A DNA stretch of 46,545 bases from Chloroflexota bacterium (GCA_005880795.1 VBGP01000030.1:1-46545); one strand, 5' to 3'. Counted from the stretch's first letter, positions 1 through 8,717 are shown. Numbers and translations: made by a program. The notes: a model not told the origin generated them from the letters alone.

Positions 1-564
1 TTAACTAGAACGCTTCGGGTGCGACCTCTTTGCGGGTTGGGCGCGCCGACCGGCCAGCTGCTCTTCGTAGCGGCCGAGGACGAACAGCAGAAGGCTCAGC
101 CGGTTCAGCCAGCGCACGACGGCTGGATTGCCCAAACCGCCGGAGCGTTCGAGGGTCACGCACCGCCTCTCCGCGCGGCGGGTGATGGCGCGGGCGAGGT
201 CGAGCGCCCCCGACGCCGCCGTGGCGCCGGGCAGGATGAAGCCGGCCGGCATGGTCACCTCGTCCTCGAGCTCCTCGATCAGGTGGTCGAGGCGCCCGAT
301 CTGGGCATCGCCTGTCGTGACGAAGGCCGTTTCCGCGTCGGGGCTGGTCCCAAGCTCCGCGCCCACCGCGTAAAGCCCACGCTGCAGCTCCTCGCAAATC
401 GAGCCGACGCGCGCATGAGGCGTCAGCGCGCGGGCGAGGCCAAGCGCGCTGGACGCCTCGTCGACAGTGCCGAACGCCTCGATCCGTGGATCGTCCTTGG
501 GGGCGCGCCCGCCGCCAAGCAGGCCGGTCGTACCGTCATCGCCGGTGCCGGCCAGCTCGAGCAT
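1..564 (-). CDS. Cob(I)alamin adenosyltransferase, PduO/MMAB type
   Basis: Transfers the 5'-deoxyadenosyl group of ATP to cob(I)alamin to make adenosylcobalamin. The 187-residue protein has the PduO-family N-terminus (GTGDDGTTGLLGGG, about residues 6-19), then KDDPRIEAFGTVDE and the C-terminal RRAERRCVTL block with a conserved Arg cluster, and ends in a basic tail. Length is normal for the family. It starts at ATG 564 and its TAA stop is the first three bases of the window, so the gene is complete. It follows the phosphofructokinase by 31 nt and is probably last or late in the operon HAD-PFK-ATR. A B12-dependent enzyme must lie elsewhere; none is visible here. Confidence 0.93.
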   Translation of the reverse strand: MLELAGTGDDGTTGLLGGGRAPKDDPRIEAFGTVDEASSALGLARALTPHARVGSICEELQRGLYAVGAELGTSPDAETAFVTTGDAQIGRLDHLIEELEDEVTMPAGFILPGATAASGALDLARAITRRAERRCVTLERSGGLGNPAVVRWLNRLSLLLFVLGRYEEQLAGRRAQPAKRSHPKRSS

Positions 565-595
565 GCGCTTCTTGCGGGCCCTCGGCCCTGCCGTC

Positions 596-1630
596 TTACT
601 CGAAGACCTTGCTGAGGTCGTACAGCTCCTTCGGCACCCGCCGCGTCTCCTTTATCACCTCGGTCAGGGGGACGACCTCGACATCGCCGTTGCGCCGGAT
701 CGGGATGACGCCGCTCTTGCCTCCGACGATCAGGTCTGCCGCCGCGACCCCGAGCCGCGTCGCCCAGATGCGATCCACGGGCGACGGTGATCCGCCGCGT
801 TGAAGATGTCCGAGCACGGTCACCCTAGTCTCGAAGCCGGTTTCGTCCTCCACCCTGCCGGCAAGCAGGTCGCCCAACCCGCGCTTGGCGAGCCGGATGT
901 GCCCGAACGCATCTTTTTCGGCCTCACCGCCCATCTCCCTTTCCAGCTCCGGGATGTGGGCGCCTTCCGCGACGACGATGATGCTGAAGAGCTTGGCCTC
1001 CCCGCGGCGGCGGTAGAGGTGAGCGACCACGTCCGAAAGCGGGACCTCGAACTCGGGGATGATGATCAGGTCGGCGCCACCCGCGACACCGCCCATCAAC
1101 GCGACCCAGCCCGCGTCGCGACCCATCACCTCGACGACCATCACGCGGTGGTGCGCGGACGCCGTGGTATGCAGGCGGTCGAGCGCCTCGGTGACGACTC
1201 CGACCGCCGTGTCGAAGCCGATGCAGAACTCCGTGACCGCGAGGTCGTTGTCGATGGTCTTGGGCACGCCGACCGTGCGGAATCCGGCTTCGTGCAGTGC
1301 GGCGGCGACGCTCAGCGTGTCGTCGCCGCCGATCGGCACGAGCGCGTCGATGCCGTTGTGCCGAAGCGCCTTGATGACCCGGTCGATGCCGTTCTGCTCC
1401 TTCAGCGGATTCGTCCGCGAGGTGCCGAGGATGGTGCCTCCTTGCGGGAGGATGCCGCGTACGTCGGCAGGCTTGAGCTCGTCGATGAGGCCTTCGCCAA
1501 GACAGCCCGCCCAGCCGTTCTTGACGCCACTGACCTGGTGCCCGAGCTGAAACGCACGACGAGCCACCGCCCGGATGGCGGCGTTGAGCCCGGGCGCGTC
1601 TCCGCCTCCGGTGAGAACTCCGATCCGCAT
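596..1630 (-). CDS. 6-phosphofructokinase, predicted pyrophosphate-dependent
   Basis: Phosphorylates fructose 6-phosphate to the 1,6-bisphosphate. The start is ATG 1630, giving 344 residues beginning MRIGVLTGGGDAPGLNA; an upstream extension in frame is low-complexity and overlaps the HAD gene. Motifs visible: GGGDAPGLNA (8-17), IGGDDTL (100-106), VPKTIDND (122-129), and MGRDAGW. Residues 104 and 124 in E. coli PfkA numbering decide the phosphoryl donor: ATP enzymes have Gly at both, PPi enzymes have Asp and Lys. Here they are Asp104 and Lys124, with numbering that coincides exactly with E. coli. The enzyme is therefore predicted to use PPi and to be reversible. It lies between a HAD phosphatase and a cobalamin adenosyltransferase on the same strand. 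Confidence 0.92.
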   Translation of the reverse strand: MRIGVLTGGGDAPGLNAAIRAVARRAFQLGHQVSGVKNGWAGCLGEGLIDELKPADVRGILPQGGTILGTSRTNPLKEQNGIDRVIKALRHNGIDALVPIGGDDTLSVAAALHEAGFRTVGVPKTIDNDLAVTEFCIGFDTAVGVVTEALDRLHTTASAHHRVMVVEVMGRDAGWVALMGGVAGGADLIIIPEFEVPLSDVVAHLYRRRGEAKLFSIIVVAEGAHIPELEREMGGEAEKDAFGHIRLAKRGLGDLLAGRVEDETGFETRVTVLGHLQRGGSPSPVDRIWATRLGVAAADLIVGGKSGVIPIRRNGDVEVVPLTEVIKETRRVPKELYDLSKVFE

Positions 1631-1641
1631 CGGGAAATAGG

Positions 1642-2304
1642 TTAAGGCGTCGCGGTCAGGCGCTCCAGCAGCTGGGTTAGTGAGAATTCGGCGAGCGAGG
1701 TCAAGATCAGGTCGGCCTGGCTGAGGTCTAGCCGCGCGGTGATCGAGTTGGGAATGGCGACACAGCGCATGCCCGCGCGCTTGGCAGCCGCAACTCCATG
1801 GGGCGAGTCCTCGATCGCGAAGGCCTCCGCGGCGGCTACGCCCAGGCAGTCGAGCACGGCGATGTAGAGGTCCGGCTCCGGCTTCGCGTTCGTCACGTCG
1901 TCGCGGCAGCGCAGGCAGTCGAACCGCTCGAGTATCCCGAGGCGGGCCAGGTGGCCCCGGACCCACTCGCCCGTCGAGCTGGATGCAACGCCCAGCTTCA
2001 GGCCGAGCTCGCGTGCTTCATCCAGGCGCTGCACGACGCCCGGCAGCACCCTCTGCGCCAGGATCATCTCGGTCCGCCGGTCGAGGCGGCGGTCGAGCAC
2101 CTCTTTGGGCAGCGGCCGGCCGAGCCGCTCCTCCAGGTGGTGCTGGGGATGAAAACCGATGGTGGTCGAACCTACGATCTGCACCCAGCGCTCGAAAGGC
2201 AGGTCTTCGCCGTGCGCCTCATACACCTCGAGCCAGGAACGGTAGATCGGCTCCTCGGTGTCGAGGATCAGCCCGTCGAAGTCGAAGACGATGGCGCGAA
2301 TCAA
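1642..2304 (-). CDS. HAD-superfamily phosphatase (beta-phosphoglucomutase-like)
   Basis: A 220-residue haloacid-dehalogenase family hydrolase of the subfamily with a helical cap between motifs I and II. Motif I is DFDGLILDTE (residues 8-17) with the nucleophile and acid/base Asp pair; motif II is the SSS near residue 107; motif III is KPEPDLY; motif IV is EDSPHG. Relatives act on sugar phosphates or nucleotides; the substrate cannot be read from sequence. The start is TTG 2304. Its stop lies 11 nt before the phosphofructokinase ATG, so the two are probably cotranscribed, which hints at a sugar-phosphate substrate but does not prove it. Confidence 0.88.
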   Translation of the reverse strand: MIRAIVFDFDGLILDTEEPIYRSWLEVYEAHGEDLPFERWVQIVGSTTIGFHPQHHLEERLGRPLPKEVLDRRLDRRTEMILAQRVLPGVVQRLDEARELGLKLGVASSSTGEWVRGHLARLGILERFDCLRCRDDVTNAKPEPDLYIAVLDCLGVAAAEAFAIEDSPHGVAAAKRAGMRCVAIPNSITARLDLSQADLILTSLAEFSLTQLLERLTATP

Positions 2305-2351
2305 TGTCCCAAAGATTAGGATCGCCGTTGCCGTGATCCGGAAGGTGTCAA

Positions 2352-4019
2352 ATGCCTGAGACGAAACCGAAATCCCGTGCGCAGAGCTCGCGGCAAAGCT
2401 CGATCGGCTGGGGCGGCGCCGTCCTGTCGGGCCTTGCGCTGGTAACGGTCGCCGTCATGCTCGTGGTGCTCTTCGGCTTCCTCGACGCCCTGCATTTCGG
2501 CTCGATCGCCGACTTCTTCACGCCGGATTCGGCTGCCGCCGCGGGAACGCTCGGCCTGGTCGGGGGCGCCGAGGGCGTCACCCTGAGCATCGTCCTGCTG
2601 GGTGTCATGTTCGGGATCCAGACCTCTTCGTCGCGCTACTCGCCCCGAATCATCGGCATCTTCACGCGCAACCCGCTCAACGCCCTCGTCCTCAGCTTCG
2701 CCCTGGCCTCGATTCTCTACACCTTCCTCGTCCGCTCCGAGGTGAAGGTCAACTACGTACCCATGGCGAGCGTCGCCGTCGCCGAGGTGCTTGCACTCAT
2801 CAACTTCGCGCTTCTCTTTCCGTACGTCCTCTACACGTTCGAGGTCATGCGGGCCGAGACGCTTGTCTCCGGCATCATGCGGCGCGCGAGCAAAGAGCTG
2901 CGCGGTGGCACGCGCCGCCGGGAAAGCCTTCAGCACAGAAGCGCACTGCTGACGTGCTGCGCCCAGGTCTCAGACATCGCCTTCGGCTCCGTGGAGCTTG
3001 GCGACATGCCGGTTTGCCTGTTGTGCATCGAGGTCGTGGGTGACTTCCTCGCGAAGGAGTACCTCCCGGCGAAGAAGAACCTCGACCCGGAATGGCTGAA
3101 GGTCGGCCATGCCGAGCTTCCTGGCGCGTCAGACCAGATAGTCGCCGAGGTCAATCGTGCCGGCACCTGGTTCGCGTACATCGTGATGTCGAGTTTCGTC
3201 GACATGATCGGGCTGGCGCCGATCCATCGCAAAGAGGCCGTTCACGCGCTCGCCGTGGCGACGCGGAGAATCGGGTTGGCCGCGATCGAGGCCGGCGACT
3301 CGGAGGTCGCCGAGCTCTGTCTGCGCTTCTTCAACACATACCTGCGAGCCGCGATCAACCGCTCGGCGCCGACGTTTGCGTCGGTGATCATGAACGAGTA
3401 CCGGCGCTTTGCGATCGGGGCGCTCGAGTGGAGGCGCGACCTTGCGGTTGAGGCGGCCGCTCACCTGCTTCGCTACGGGCGACACTTCGACGAAGCGGGC
3501 ATGCCCGCCATCTTCGGCGCTGCTGCGGAGGACGTCGCCGACCTGGCCATTGAAGCCCGAGTCCGCGACCCGCAGGTGTCATTCCGCCTCGCGCAGCTGC
3601 TCGTCCGAAACCTTCTCGACCTGATCCCTGACGCGCGGCCCATTGGCCTCAACGGACTTTTCAAAGGCGTCGCGAAATTGACGTGCTGGGCGATGGCCTC
3701 CGACCAGAAAGACATCGCGCACGTCCTCGTCGAGGGGATTGCCGCGGCGCCCCCGGATTTCGTCGACGCCGCGCTTGGCCGGATGGAGGCGATGCAGAAC
3801 GGCCTGTTCTGGGAGGTCAACGAGCGCGTCATCTCGTTCGACTGGCTGGAGCAGCCGCTGCGCGAGCAGATTCCCGGACTGCGCGCGGCGCTGCGGCGGG
3901 CGAAGACGTCCGGCAATGGAGCGCTGCTCGACCTCGAGGACGCACCCGTGGTCGCCAAAGACCTGGTGCAGCCCGCGCCTGCTAGCGCGCCGCCGGCGAC
4001 TCCTCAGGTGGCTGGTTGA
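2352..4019 (+). CDS. DUF2254-like integral membrane protein
   Basis: A 555-residue protein with four predicted membrane segments in the first 165 residues (about 22-45, 73-93, 109-130 and 138-160) and a long soluble, helix-rich C-terminal part. Between TM2 and TM3 is SSSRYSPRIIGIFTRNPLN, which resembles the (S/F)SPR signature of DUF2254 membrane proteins. No catalytic residues can be assigned. The start is ATG 2352, preceded by GAAGG at 2341. It diverges from the HAD gene across 47 bp. Its last 38 bp overlap the end of the convergent haemoglobin gene. Function unknown. Confidence 0.75.
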   Translation: MPETKPKSRAQSSRQSSIGWGGAVLSGLALVTVAVMLVVLFGFLDALHFGSIADFFTPDSAAAAGTLGLVGGAEGVTLSIVLLGVMFGIQTSSSRYSPRIIGIFTRNPLNALVLSFALASILYTFLVRSEVKVNYVPMASVAVAEVLALINFALLFPYVLYTFEVMRAETLVSGIMRRASKELRGGTRRRESLQHRSALLTCCAQVSDIAFGSVELGDMPVCLLCIEVVGDFLAKEYLPAKKNLDPEWLKVGHAELPGASDQIVAEVNRAGTWFAYIVMSSFVDMIGLAPIHRKEAVHALAVATRRIGLAAIEAGDSEVAELCLRFFNTYLRAAINRSAPTFASVIMNEYRRFAIGALEWRRDLAVEAAAHLLRYGRHFDEAGMPAIFGAAAEDVADLAIEARVRDPQVSFRLAQLLVRNLLDLIPDARPIGLNGLFKGVAKLTCWAMASDQKDIAHVLVEGIAAAPPDFVDAALGRMEAMQNGLFWEVNERVISFDWLEQPLREQIPGLRAALRRAKTSGNGALLDLEDAPVVAKDLVQPAPASAPPATPQVAG

Positions 4020-4383
4020 TCATCGCCGAGGAAGCTGTCGCGAAGTAATCGAGCAGCGCCTTGCGCACAGGCAGCGCGAGGGCCAGCGATTCGACCGCCG
4101 CGGTCATGTGGCCGAGCCATGCATCGCGTTCGGCCTGGCCGATGGCAAAAGGCTGATGGCGCATGCGCAGACGCGGGTGGCCGCGCTGCTCGCTGTAAGT
4201 CGATGGGCCACCCCAGTACTGGATCAGAAAGAGGGTCAGGCGCTCAGTCGCCGGCGAGAGATCCGCTTCCGGATAGACGGCCCGCAGCAGGGGGTCACGC
4301 GCGACGCGGGCATAGAACCGCTGCACCAGCAGCCTGAACGCCGCCTCGCCGCCGGCAAGGTCGTAGACGCTCTTGTTGAGCAC
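3982..4383 (-). CDS. Group II truncated haemoglobin (TrHbO/GlbO type)
   Basis: A 133-residue haem protein. It shows the TrHbO pattern: a Phe-Tyr pair in helix B (RFYARVARDPLLRAVYPEAD), QYWGGPSTYSEQRGHP, RLRMRHQPF with the proximal His, and the ERDAWL segment with the Trp G8 typical of group II. Such proteins bind O2 and CO tightly and are linked to NO or peroxide detoxification and to electron transfer in redox stress. It starts at GTG 4383 and is convergent with, and overlaps by 38 bp, the DUF2254-like gene. It appears monocistronic. Confidence 0.93.
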   Translation of the reverse strand: MLNKSVYDLAGGEAAFRLLVQRFYARVARDPLLRAVYPEADLSPATERLTLFLIQYWGGPSTYSEQRGHPRLRMRHQPFAIGQAERDAWLGHMTAAVESLALALPVRKALLDYFATASSAMINQPPEESPAAR

Positions 4384-4478
4384 AACGCGATGCTAGGAGT
4401 GCAGGTCTGAATTGCGCACGGCTGACGCCAGACGTGCGGAAGATCGCCGAGCCCAATCAGTTGGTGCCGGGCTGTACC

Positions 4479-5360
4479 TCACCGCCGAGCTCCCTCGAAA
4501 ATCTCAGACACCGGGCGCACGATCACCTGTGCGGCCTTGAGGCCGGTCCTCTCCAGGTAGCGCTCAACGAGCCGCCGGCCGACCGCGTAGCCGCCCATGT
4601 GCGGGACGCCAACGGGTCGGACGCCGATTCGTTCGGCCACGAGGTCGCCCAGGACATAAGGCGTCCACTCTTGAAAGCCACTGCCCGTGTCGAACGCGCC
4701 CGTCACCTTCTCGAGCGCGGCGTCCAGCACCGAGCCCGTGACGTCGGCATACCAGGCGCCCGTCGACTCCGGACCGCAGACCTCGACCGTGAAGACCTCC
4801 GCCAGCCCTTCATGGATCACCCACTCTGCCAGGTTGAATCCGGTTTCGATGTTCGGGGTGCGCAGATTGTGCGCCAGCTCGTGCACGGCGCAGGCTCCGA
4901 TCCGCGTGATGTTGTAGTCCGTCGGCCAGGCGACGAGCCAGATCGTGCCGGGCACGGCGCCCATGCCGTAGTAGCCGTGGGTGCGCTCGACGAACACAGG
5001 ATCGTCGGGGTTGCCCAGCGTGAGCGTGACGTCGATCCGGTCGGGGTGCCGGATGCCGGGCAGGACGGAACGCTGGTATTCCCAAGCTCGAGCCAGCTCG
5101 CGTCTCAATTGGCCCCACGCGTCGGCTTCAACGAGGCGTTGCAATGCCGGGGCGTAGCGTGGATCGTCTGTGTTGACGCGAAAGCCGTCGCCGATCTCGT
5201 GCGTCTGTCGCAGGCGCGTCATCGCGACCTGATCGAAGGTGGATATCCCCTGCATCTCAGCCAGCGCGGCCAGACGAGCCGAGGGCGGCAGATCGAGAAT
5301 TCGCGCAAGCCCGGGTGCATCATCGTGGACATCGATCTCTATCTGGTCGTCCGTGGTCAT
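4479..5360 (-). CDS. DUF2268-type zinc metalloprotease
   Basis: A 293-residue predicted Zn-dependent protease. The active site is HELAHN, with a second conserved Glu in IHEGLAEVF about 20 residues later, the spacing seen in DUF2268 proteins related to bacterial gluzincins. No signal peptide is visible, so it is probably cytosolic. I chose ATG 5360 (MTTDDQIEID); the 39 residues encoded further upstream are Arg/Ser-rich and overlap the MFS gene. Its start lies 10 bp beyond the stop of the MFS gene on the same strand, so the two are likely cotranscribed. The substrate is unknown. Confidence 0.85.
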   Translation of the reverse strand: MTTDDQIEIDVHDDAPGLARILDLPPSARLAALAEMQGISTFDQVAMTRLRQTHEIGDGFRVNTDDPRYAPALQRLVEADAWGQLRRELARAWEYQRSVLPGIRHPDRIDVTLTLGNPDDPVFVERTHGYYGMGAVPGTIWLVAWPTDYNITRIGACAVHELAHNLRTPNIETGFNLAEWVIHEGLAEVFTVEVCGPESTGAWYADVTGSVLDAALEKVTGAFDTGSGFQEWTPYVLGDLVAERIGVRPVGVPHMGGYAVGRRLVERYLERTGLKAAQVIVRPVSEIFEGARR

Positions 5361-5370
5361 GGCCACGCGT

Positions 5371-6573
5371 CTACACCCGCTCTCCGGCCGCGCGCAGCGG
5401 CTCCTGCCGGGCTGCGTAACGCTCGATCTCGTCTTCGCGCGGGAGGAACCACGCGATGCCGATCGTCGCGATGACAAGGATCACGTGCGTCATCAATGAT
5501 TTCTGCAGCCCGATGGCATCGCCGATCGCACCGTTGATCGGAACCCCGATCGCGCCGGTCACGAAGCCAAGGCCCATCACCAACCCTGAGGCGAGGCCGG
5601 CGCGAGAGGCCATCAGCTGCTGCGCCATAAGCAGCATCAGCGGTGCGGTCGACGCGGCGAGAACGCCGATCAGGATCGCAGTGGCAAACGCCCACGGACC
5701 GGGATACAGCGTGAACAGAAGCACAGCCGGCACGCTGAGCACTAGAGTCGCGAGGATTATGGTTCGCCGGCCGTAACGGTCGGCGAGCGACCCGCAGCCC
5801 ACCGTGCCGGCCGCGCTCGCGAGCACCAGCGTGGTGGCGAGCGGTCCGTAGAACTCCGGCCCATAGCCGAGCTGGCGATACCACGTCGGCGTGAAGGCCT
5901 GGAATACGTTGACCGTCCAGCTGCGCGACATCATCACGCCGATGACGGCCGCGAGCGCAAACAGGGGCACGGCGTGTGTGGAGCCGGCCGCTTGCCGGAC
6001 AGCCGCGCCGGCCCCGGCCACGCGGCCACGCATGCGCCACAGCAGGTAGCCGCCTGTGGCCAGCCCCGGAATCACCAGCAGCCCGGTGCCATGCATTCCG
6101 AAAGCGCCGAAGAGCACGATCCCGATGAGTGGTCCGGCCGCGACGCCGACGGTTCCCGCCGTCACGTAGATGGACATACCGAAGCTCCGCCGCCAGGTGG
6201 GCAGCAGCCCGCGCACATCGAGCGCGCCGAGGGGATGGAACGCACCCGAGCCGAGGCCCGAGGCCAGCGCGAGACCGAGCAGGAGCGGAAAGCTGTTGAC
6301 GAAACCGACGACGGAAAAGGTGATCGCGGTCCAGGCGAGGGCGAGACCGGTGAAACGGGTCCCGAAGCGATCCGCAATGAGCCCAAACAACGGTTGTGAG
6401 ATGGCGGCCATGCCGCTGTAGGCGAGACTGACCAGACCGACAGTCGCGAAGCTGAGCTTGAATCGTCCTATCAGCAACGGGTACAGGATCGGGATGACTC
6501 CGACATAGCTGTCGACCGTGAGGTGGCCAAGCATGAGGGTCAGCAGCTTGCCGTTCCGCAGGTAATCCCTCAC
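5371..6573 (-). CDS. MFS transporter, fosmidomycin-resistance (Fsr)-like
   Basis: A 400-residue, 12-segment major facilitator. The N-terminus (LGHLTVDSYVGVIPILYPLL) and LFGLIADRFGTR between TM2 and TM3 match the Fsr branch, as does GSGAFHPLGA in TM4/5. Relatives export fosmidomycin and other small molecules; the substrate here is unknown. The start is GTG 6573, only 9 bp from the ATG of the divergent cyclodeaminase-like gene. An alternative start is ATG 6534 at the LGH motif, but that would remove residues normally present. It is followed by the zinc protease. Confidence 0.88.
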   Translation of the reverse strand: MRDYLRNGKLLTLMLGHLTVDSYVGVIPILYPLLIGRFKLSFATVGLVSLAYSGMAAISQPLFGLIADRFGTRFTGLALAWTAITFSVVGFVNSFPLLLGLALASGLGSGAFHPLGALDVRGLLPTWRRSFGMSIYVTAGTVGVAAGPLIGIVLFGAFGMHGTGLLVIPGLATGGYLLWRMRGRVAGAGAAVRQAAGSTHAVPLFALAAVIGVMMSRSWTVNVFQAFTPTWYRQLGYGPEFYGPLATTLVLASAAGTVGCGSLADRYGRRTIILATLVLSVPAVLLFTLYPGPWAFATAILIGVLAASTAPLMLLMAQQLMASRAGLASGLVMGLGFVTGAIGVPINGAIGDAIGLQKSLMTHVILVIATIGIAWFLPREDEIERYAARQEPLRAAGERV

Positions 6574-6582
6574 GACACCTCT

Positions 6583-7545
6583 ATGATCGCGGCGGTGGGC
6601 GATCTGCTGTACCTCAGCCGCGCGGACGTCGAGAGCCTGCTCGACCCGGACGCGATGCTCGACGCGCTTGCCGACGCGCTTGTGATCTTCTCCTCAGGCG
6701 TCACGTCGGTGCCGCCGCGAACTGCGGCGCGGGTCAGCGACCGCAACCTGCTCGGAGTTATGACCGGATATGTGCCCGGAGTCGCGCTCGAGAGCAAGCT
6801 CGTCTCAGTCTTTCCGGACAATGACCACGACGGGCTTCCGTCACACCAGGCCCTGATCGTGCTGTTCGACGAAGCCTCCGGCACGCCGGTTGCTCTCATG
6901 GACGGCACCTACATAACGGCAATCCGCACCGGCGGTACGGCTGCGGTGGCCGCTCGCGCGCTGGCGCGCGAAGACTCGCGCGTGTTGGCGATCCTGGGCG
7001 CGGGTGTCCAGGGCAAATCGCATCTCGAAATGTTTCCTCGCGTGCGCGATTTCGCAGAGATTCGAATCGCGTCCCGCAGCCTGGACCGGGCCAAAGAACT
7101 GGCCGCGCGCAGTCCGCGCGCCCGCGCCGTGGAGTCTTTCGAGGAGGCGGTACGCGGTGCGGATGTCGTCGCGTGCTGCACCGACGCGCGGGCGCCGGTT
7201 CTGAGGCGTGACTGGCTGAAGCCCGGCGCGCATATCAGCTCCGTGGGAGGCACGTTCGGACCGGAGATCGATCGGGACACGGTTGAGGCCAGTCGCGTGT
7301 TCGTCGAGTGGCGCGGCGCCGTTACGAACCGGCCCCCCGCAGGTGCGCACGAGCTGCAAGGCCTTGATGAGGAATCGGTCACCGAGGTGGGCGAGGTTCT
7401 GGCCAAGGCCAAGCCGGGCCGACAGACCGCGGACGAGATCACCCTCTACAAGTCCACCGGCCACGCGGTCGAGGACGCGGCTACCGCGAGGTTGGTGTAC
7501 GACCAGGCCCGACAGCTCGGGGCAGGAGTCCGGCTGCCGCTATAG
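6583..7545 (+). CDS. Ornithine cyclodeaminase / mu-crystallin family enzyme
   Basis: A 320-residue NAD(P)-dependent enzyme of the OCD/mu-crystallin family, members of which are cyclodeaminases, imine reductases or amino-acid dehydrogenases. Visible: LYLSRADVESLLD at the N-terminus, the substrate-Lys region SKLVSVFPDN, the RTGGTAAVAARALAR helix, the Rossmann motif LGAGVQGKSH, and CTDARAPVL followed by GGTFGPEID. Length is typical. I chose ATG 6583; GTG 6595 is an alternative. No Shine-Dalgarno site is visible, which suits a leaderless or near-leaderless transcript. It diverges from the MFS gene. The exact substrate cannot be told. Confidence 0.88.
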   Translation: MIAAVGDLLYLSRADVESLLDPDAMLDALADALVIFSSGVTSVPPRTAARVSDRNLLGVMTGYVPGVALESKLVSVFPDNDHDGLPSHQALIVLFDEASGTPVALMDGTYITAIRTGGTAAVAARALAREDSRVLAILGAGVQGKSHLEMFPRVRDFAEIRIASRSLDRAKELAARSPRARAVESFEEAVRGADVVACCTDARAPVLRRDWLKPGAHISSVGGTFGPEIDRDTVEASRVFVEWRGAVTNRPPAGAHELQGLDEESVTEVGEVLAKAKPGRQTADEITLYKSTGHAVEDAATARLVYDQARQLGAGVRLPL

Positions 7546-7554
7546 CCCGGCGCA

Positions 7555-8193
7555 TCAGATTTCGATGACGCGCGAGGGAACGACGTTGATCACGCGGGTT
7601 GGGCCGACCCTGCGCTCAGGCAAGACACGTCCATACGGATGGATGTGGCCATGCACGGCTAGCGCCGGCCTGAAGTTGCGGATCAGGCGCAGAAAGGCGA
7701 CGAATCCCACGTGGGCCGAGTCCACGGCTTCGGCGGCTCCGAAGGGCGGCGCGTGCGTGACCAGGATGTCCAGCTTCCGGCCGCGCAGGACACGCTTCAG
7801 CCGGATGCTGAGCTCGAGCCTGATCGCCCGCCGCCCCATCTGGCCCTGCGAGTACTGGTTGGGCCCCTCTTTGTAGCGAATGCTTCCGCCAAGCCCGGCG
7901 ATGCGCAGCCCGTGCGCCTCGATAAGGCGCCCGTCGATGTTGATGCATCCCTGAGGACCCGGAAGCGGCGGCAGCTCTGAGCGCAGCGGCATCCACGTCA
8001 TGTCGGGATGCCCTAGGCCGGGGTCATGGTTGCCCAGCACGTAAAGAAGCGGAACGTCGAGCCGGCTCACCAGGTATTCGAGGTAGTCGAATGGCAGGTC
8101 ACCGCAACCCAGCACGATGTCGGGTTTGATCCCGTCGAGCCTGTCGCCATAGTAGGCCTCGTCGACCTCGTCGGCGACGGCGAGGATGCGCGT
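7555..8193 (-). CDS. Calcineurin-like metallophosphoesterase, start codon non-canonical
   Basis: A metallophosphoesterase with the ligand motifs ADEVD, GCGDLP, LGNHDPG, VTHAPP and VHGHIHP in order. These proteins bind two metal ions and cleave phosphoesters; the substrate is unknown. The first canonical start in frame is GTG 8115, but that would remove the conserved RILAVADEVD strand with the first metal-ligand region. The frame stays open to the TAA of the upstream gene (8197-8199), and the only plausible initiator is ACG 8193, giving M-RILAVADEVD and 212 residues. A base error or coupled reinitiation is the alternative. It follows the DUF3052-like gene directly. Confidence 0.85.
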   Translation of the reverse strand, partial: TRILAVADEVDEAYYGDRLDGIKPDIVLGCGDLPFDYLEYLVSRLDVPLLYVLGNHDPGLGHPDMTWMPLRSELPPLPGPQGCINIDGRLIEAHGLRIAGLGGSIRYKEGPNQYSQGQMGRRAIRLELSIRLKRVLRGRKLDILVTHAPPFGAAEAVDSAHVGFVAFLRLIRNFRPALAVHGHIHPYGRVLPERRVGPTRVINVVPSRVIEI

Positions 8194-8196
8194 GGG

Positions 8197-8664
8197 TTAG
8201 AGACGCTTGAAGCGGAGCGCGGTCCAGACGCTGTCGATGGCGACGAAGGCGACAGGCTTGTACCCGGTCTCCGACGTGATCTCGCCAAGGACGTCGCGCT
8301 GGACCCACCAGGGCGTCGCGGGAAGGTCCGTGGCACCGCGTATCTTGCCGCCCTTCGGATAGGTGATCCACAGCAGGCCGTTTGGCTTGGCGGCGCGGAT
8401 CGCCGCGGGCCCGAGACGCCGCAGCTCGGCGGTGTCCTTCACGAAGAGGAGGACGGCGTCATATGCCTGGTCGGGCTGCAGCGCGGTCTTGATGTCGGGC
8501 GGTCCAGGGTTGAGCTGCGCGAGGTAGCCGTCGGGCGCGTTCAAGACGGCTACGGTGTGCTGCGCGGCCAGTCGAAGCTTCTTCGCCAGTGGGCTGAGCC
8601 CGGTCTTGTCCGCTCCGATTACCGGCAAAGAGCGCTGCGTGTCCAGGTGGCCCACGCTGAGCAC
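8197..8664 (-). CDS. DUF3052-like protein
   Basis: A short alpha/beta protein. Landmarks are PLAKKLRLAAQ, VAVLNAPDGY, YDAVLLFVKDTAELRRLGPAA and GLLWITYPKGG, which I associate with the DUF3052 family of unknown function. I placed the start at GTG 8664 (155 residues); GTG 8655 is equally possible, and the frame stays open to 8709, but that would overlap the divergent lipoprotein gene. Its TAA stop abuts the reading frame of the metallophosphoesterase, so the two are almost certainly one transcript. Confidence 0.7.
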   Translation of the reverse strand: MLSVGHLDTQRSLPVIGADKTGLSPLAKKLRLAAQHTVAVLNAPDGYLAQLNPGPPDIKTALQPDQAYDAVLLFVKDTAELRRLGPAAIRAAKPNGLLWITYPKGGKIRGATDLPATPWWVQRDVLGEITSETGYKPVAFVAIDSVWTALRFKRL

Positions 8665-8717
8665 ATTAAAGGTATGACCGCAAGATGGTTGCTGCGGACC
8701 GAATATCATCCGCGGCG

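Noticed and set aside
596-1966. N-terminal extension of phosphofructokinase to 456 residues
   Set aside because: The extra 112 residues are Arg/Pro-rich, lie over the HAD gene in another frame, and end right at the normal MRIGVLTGGGD start.
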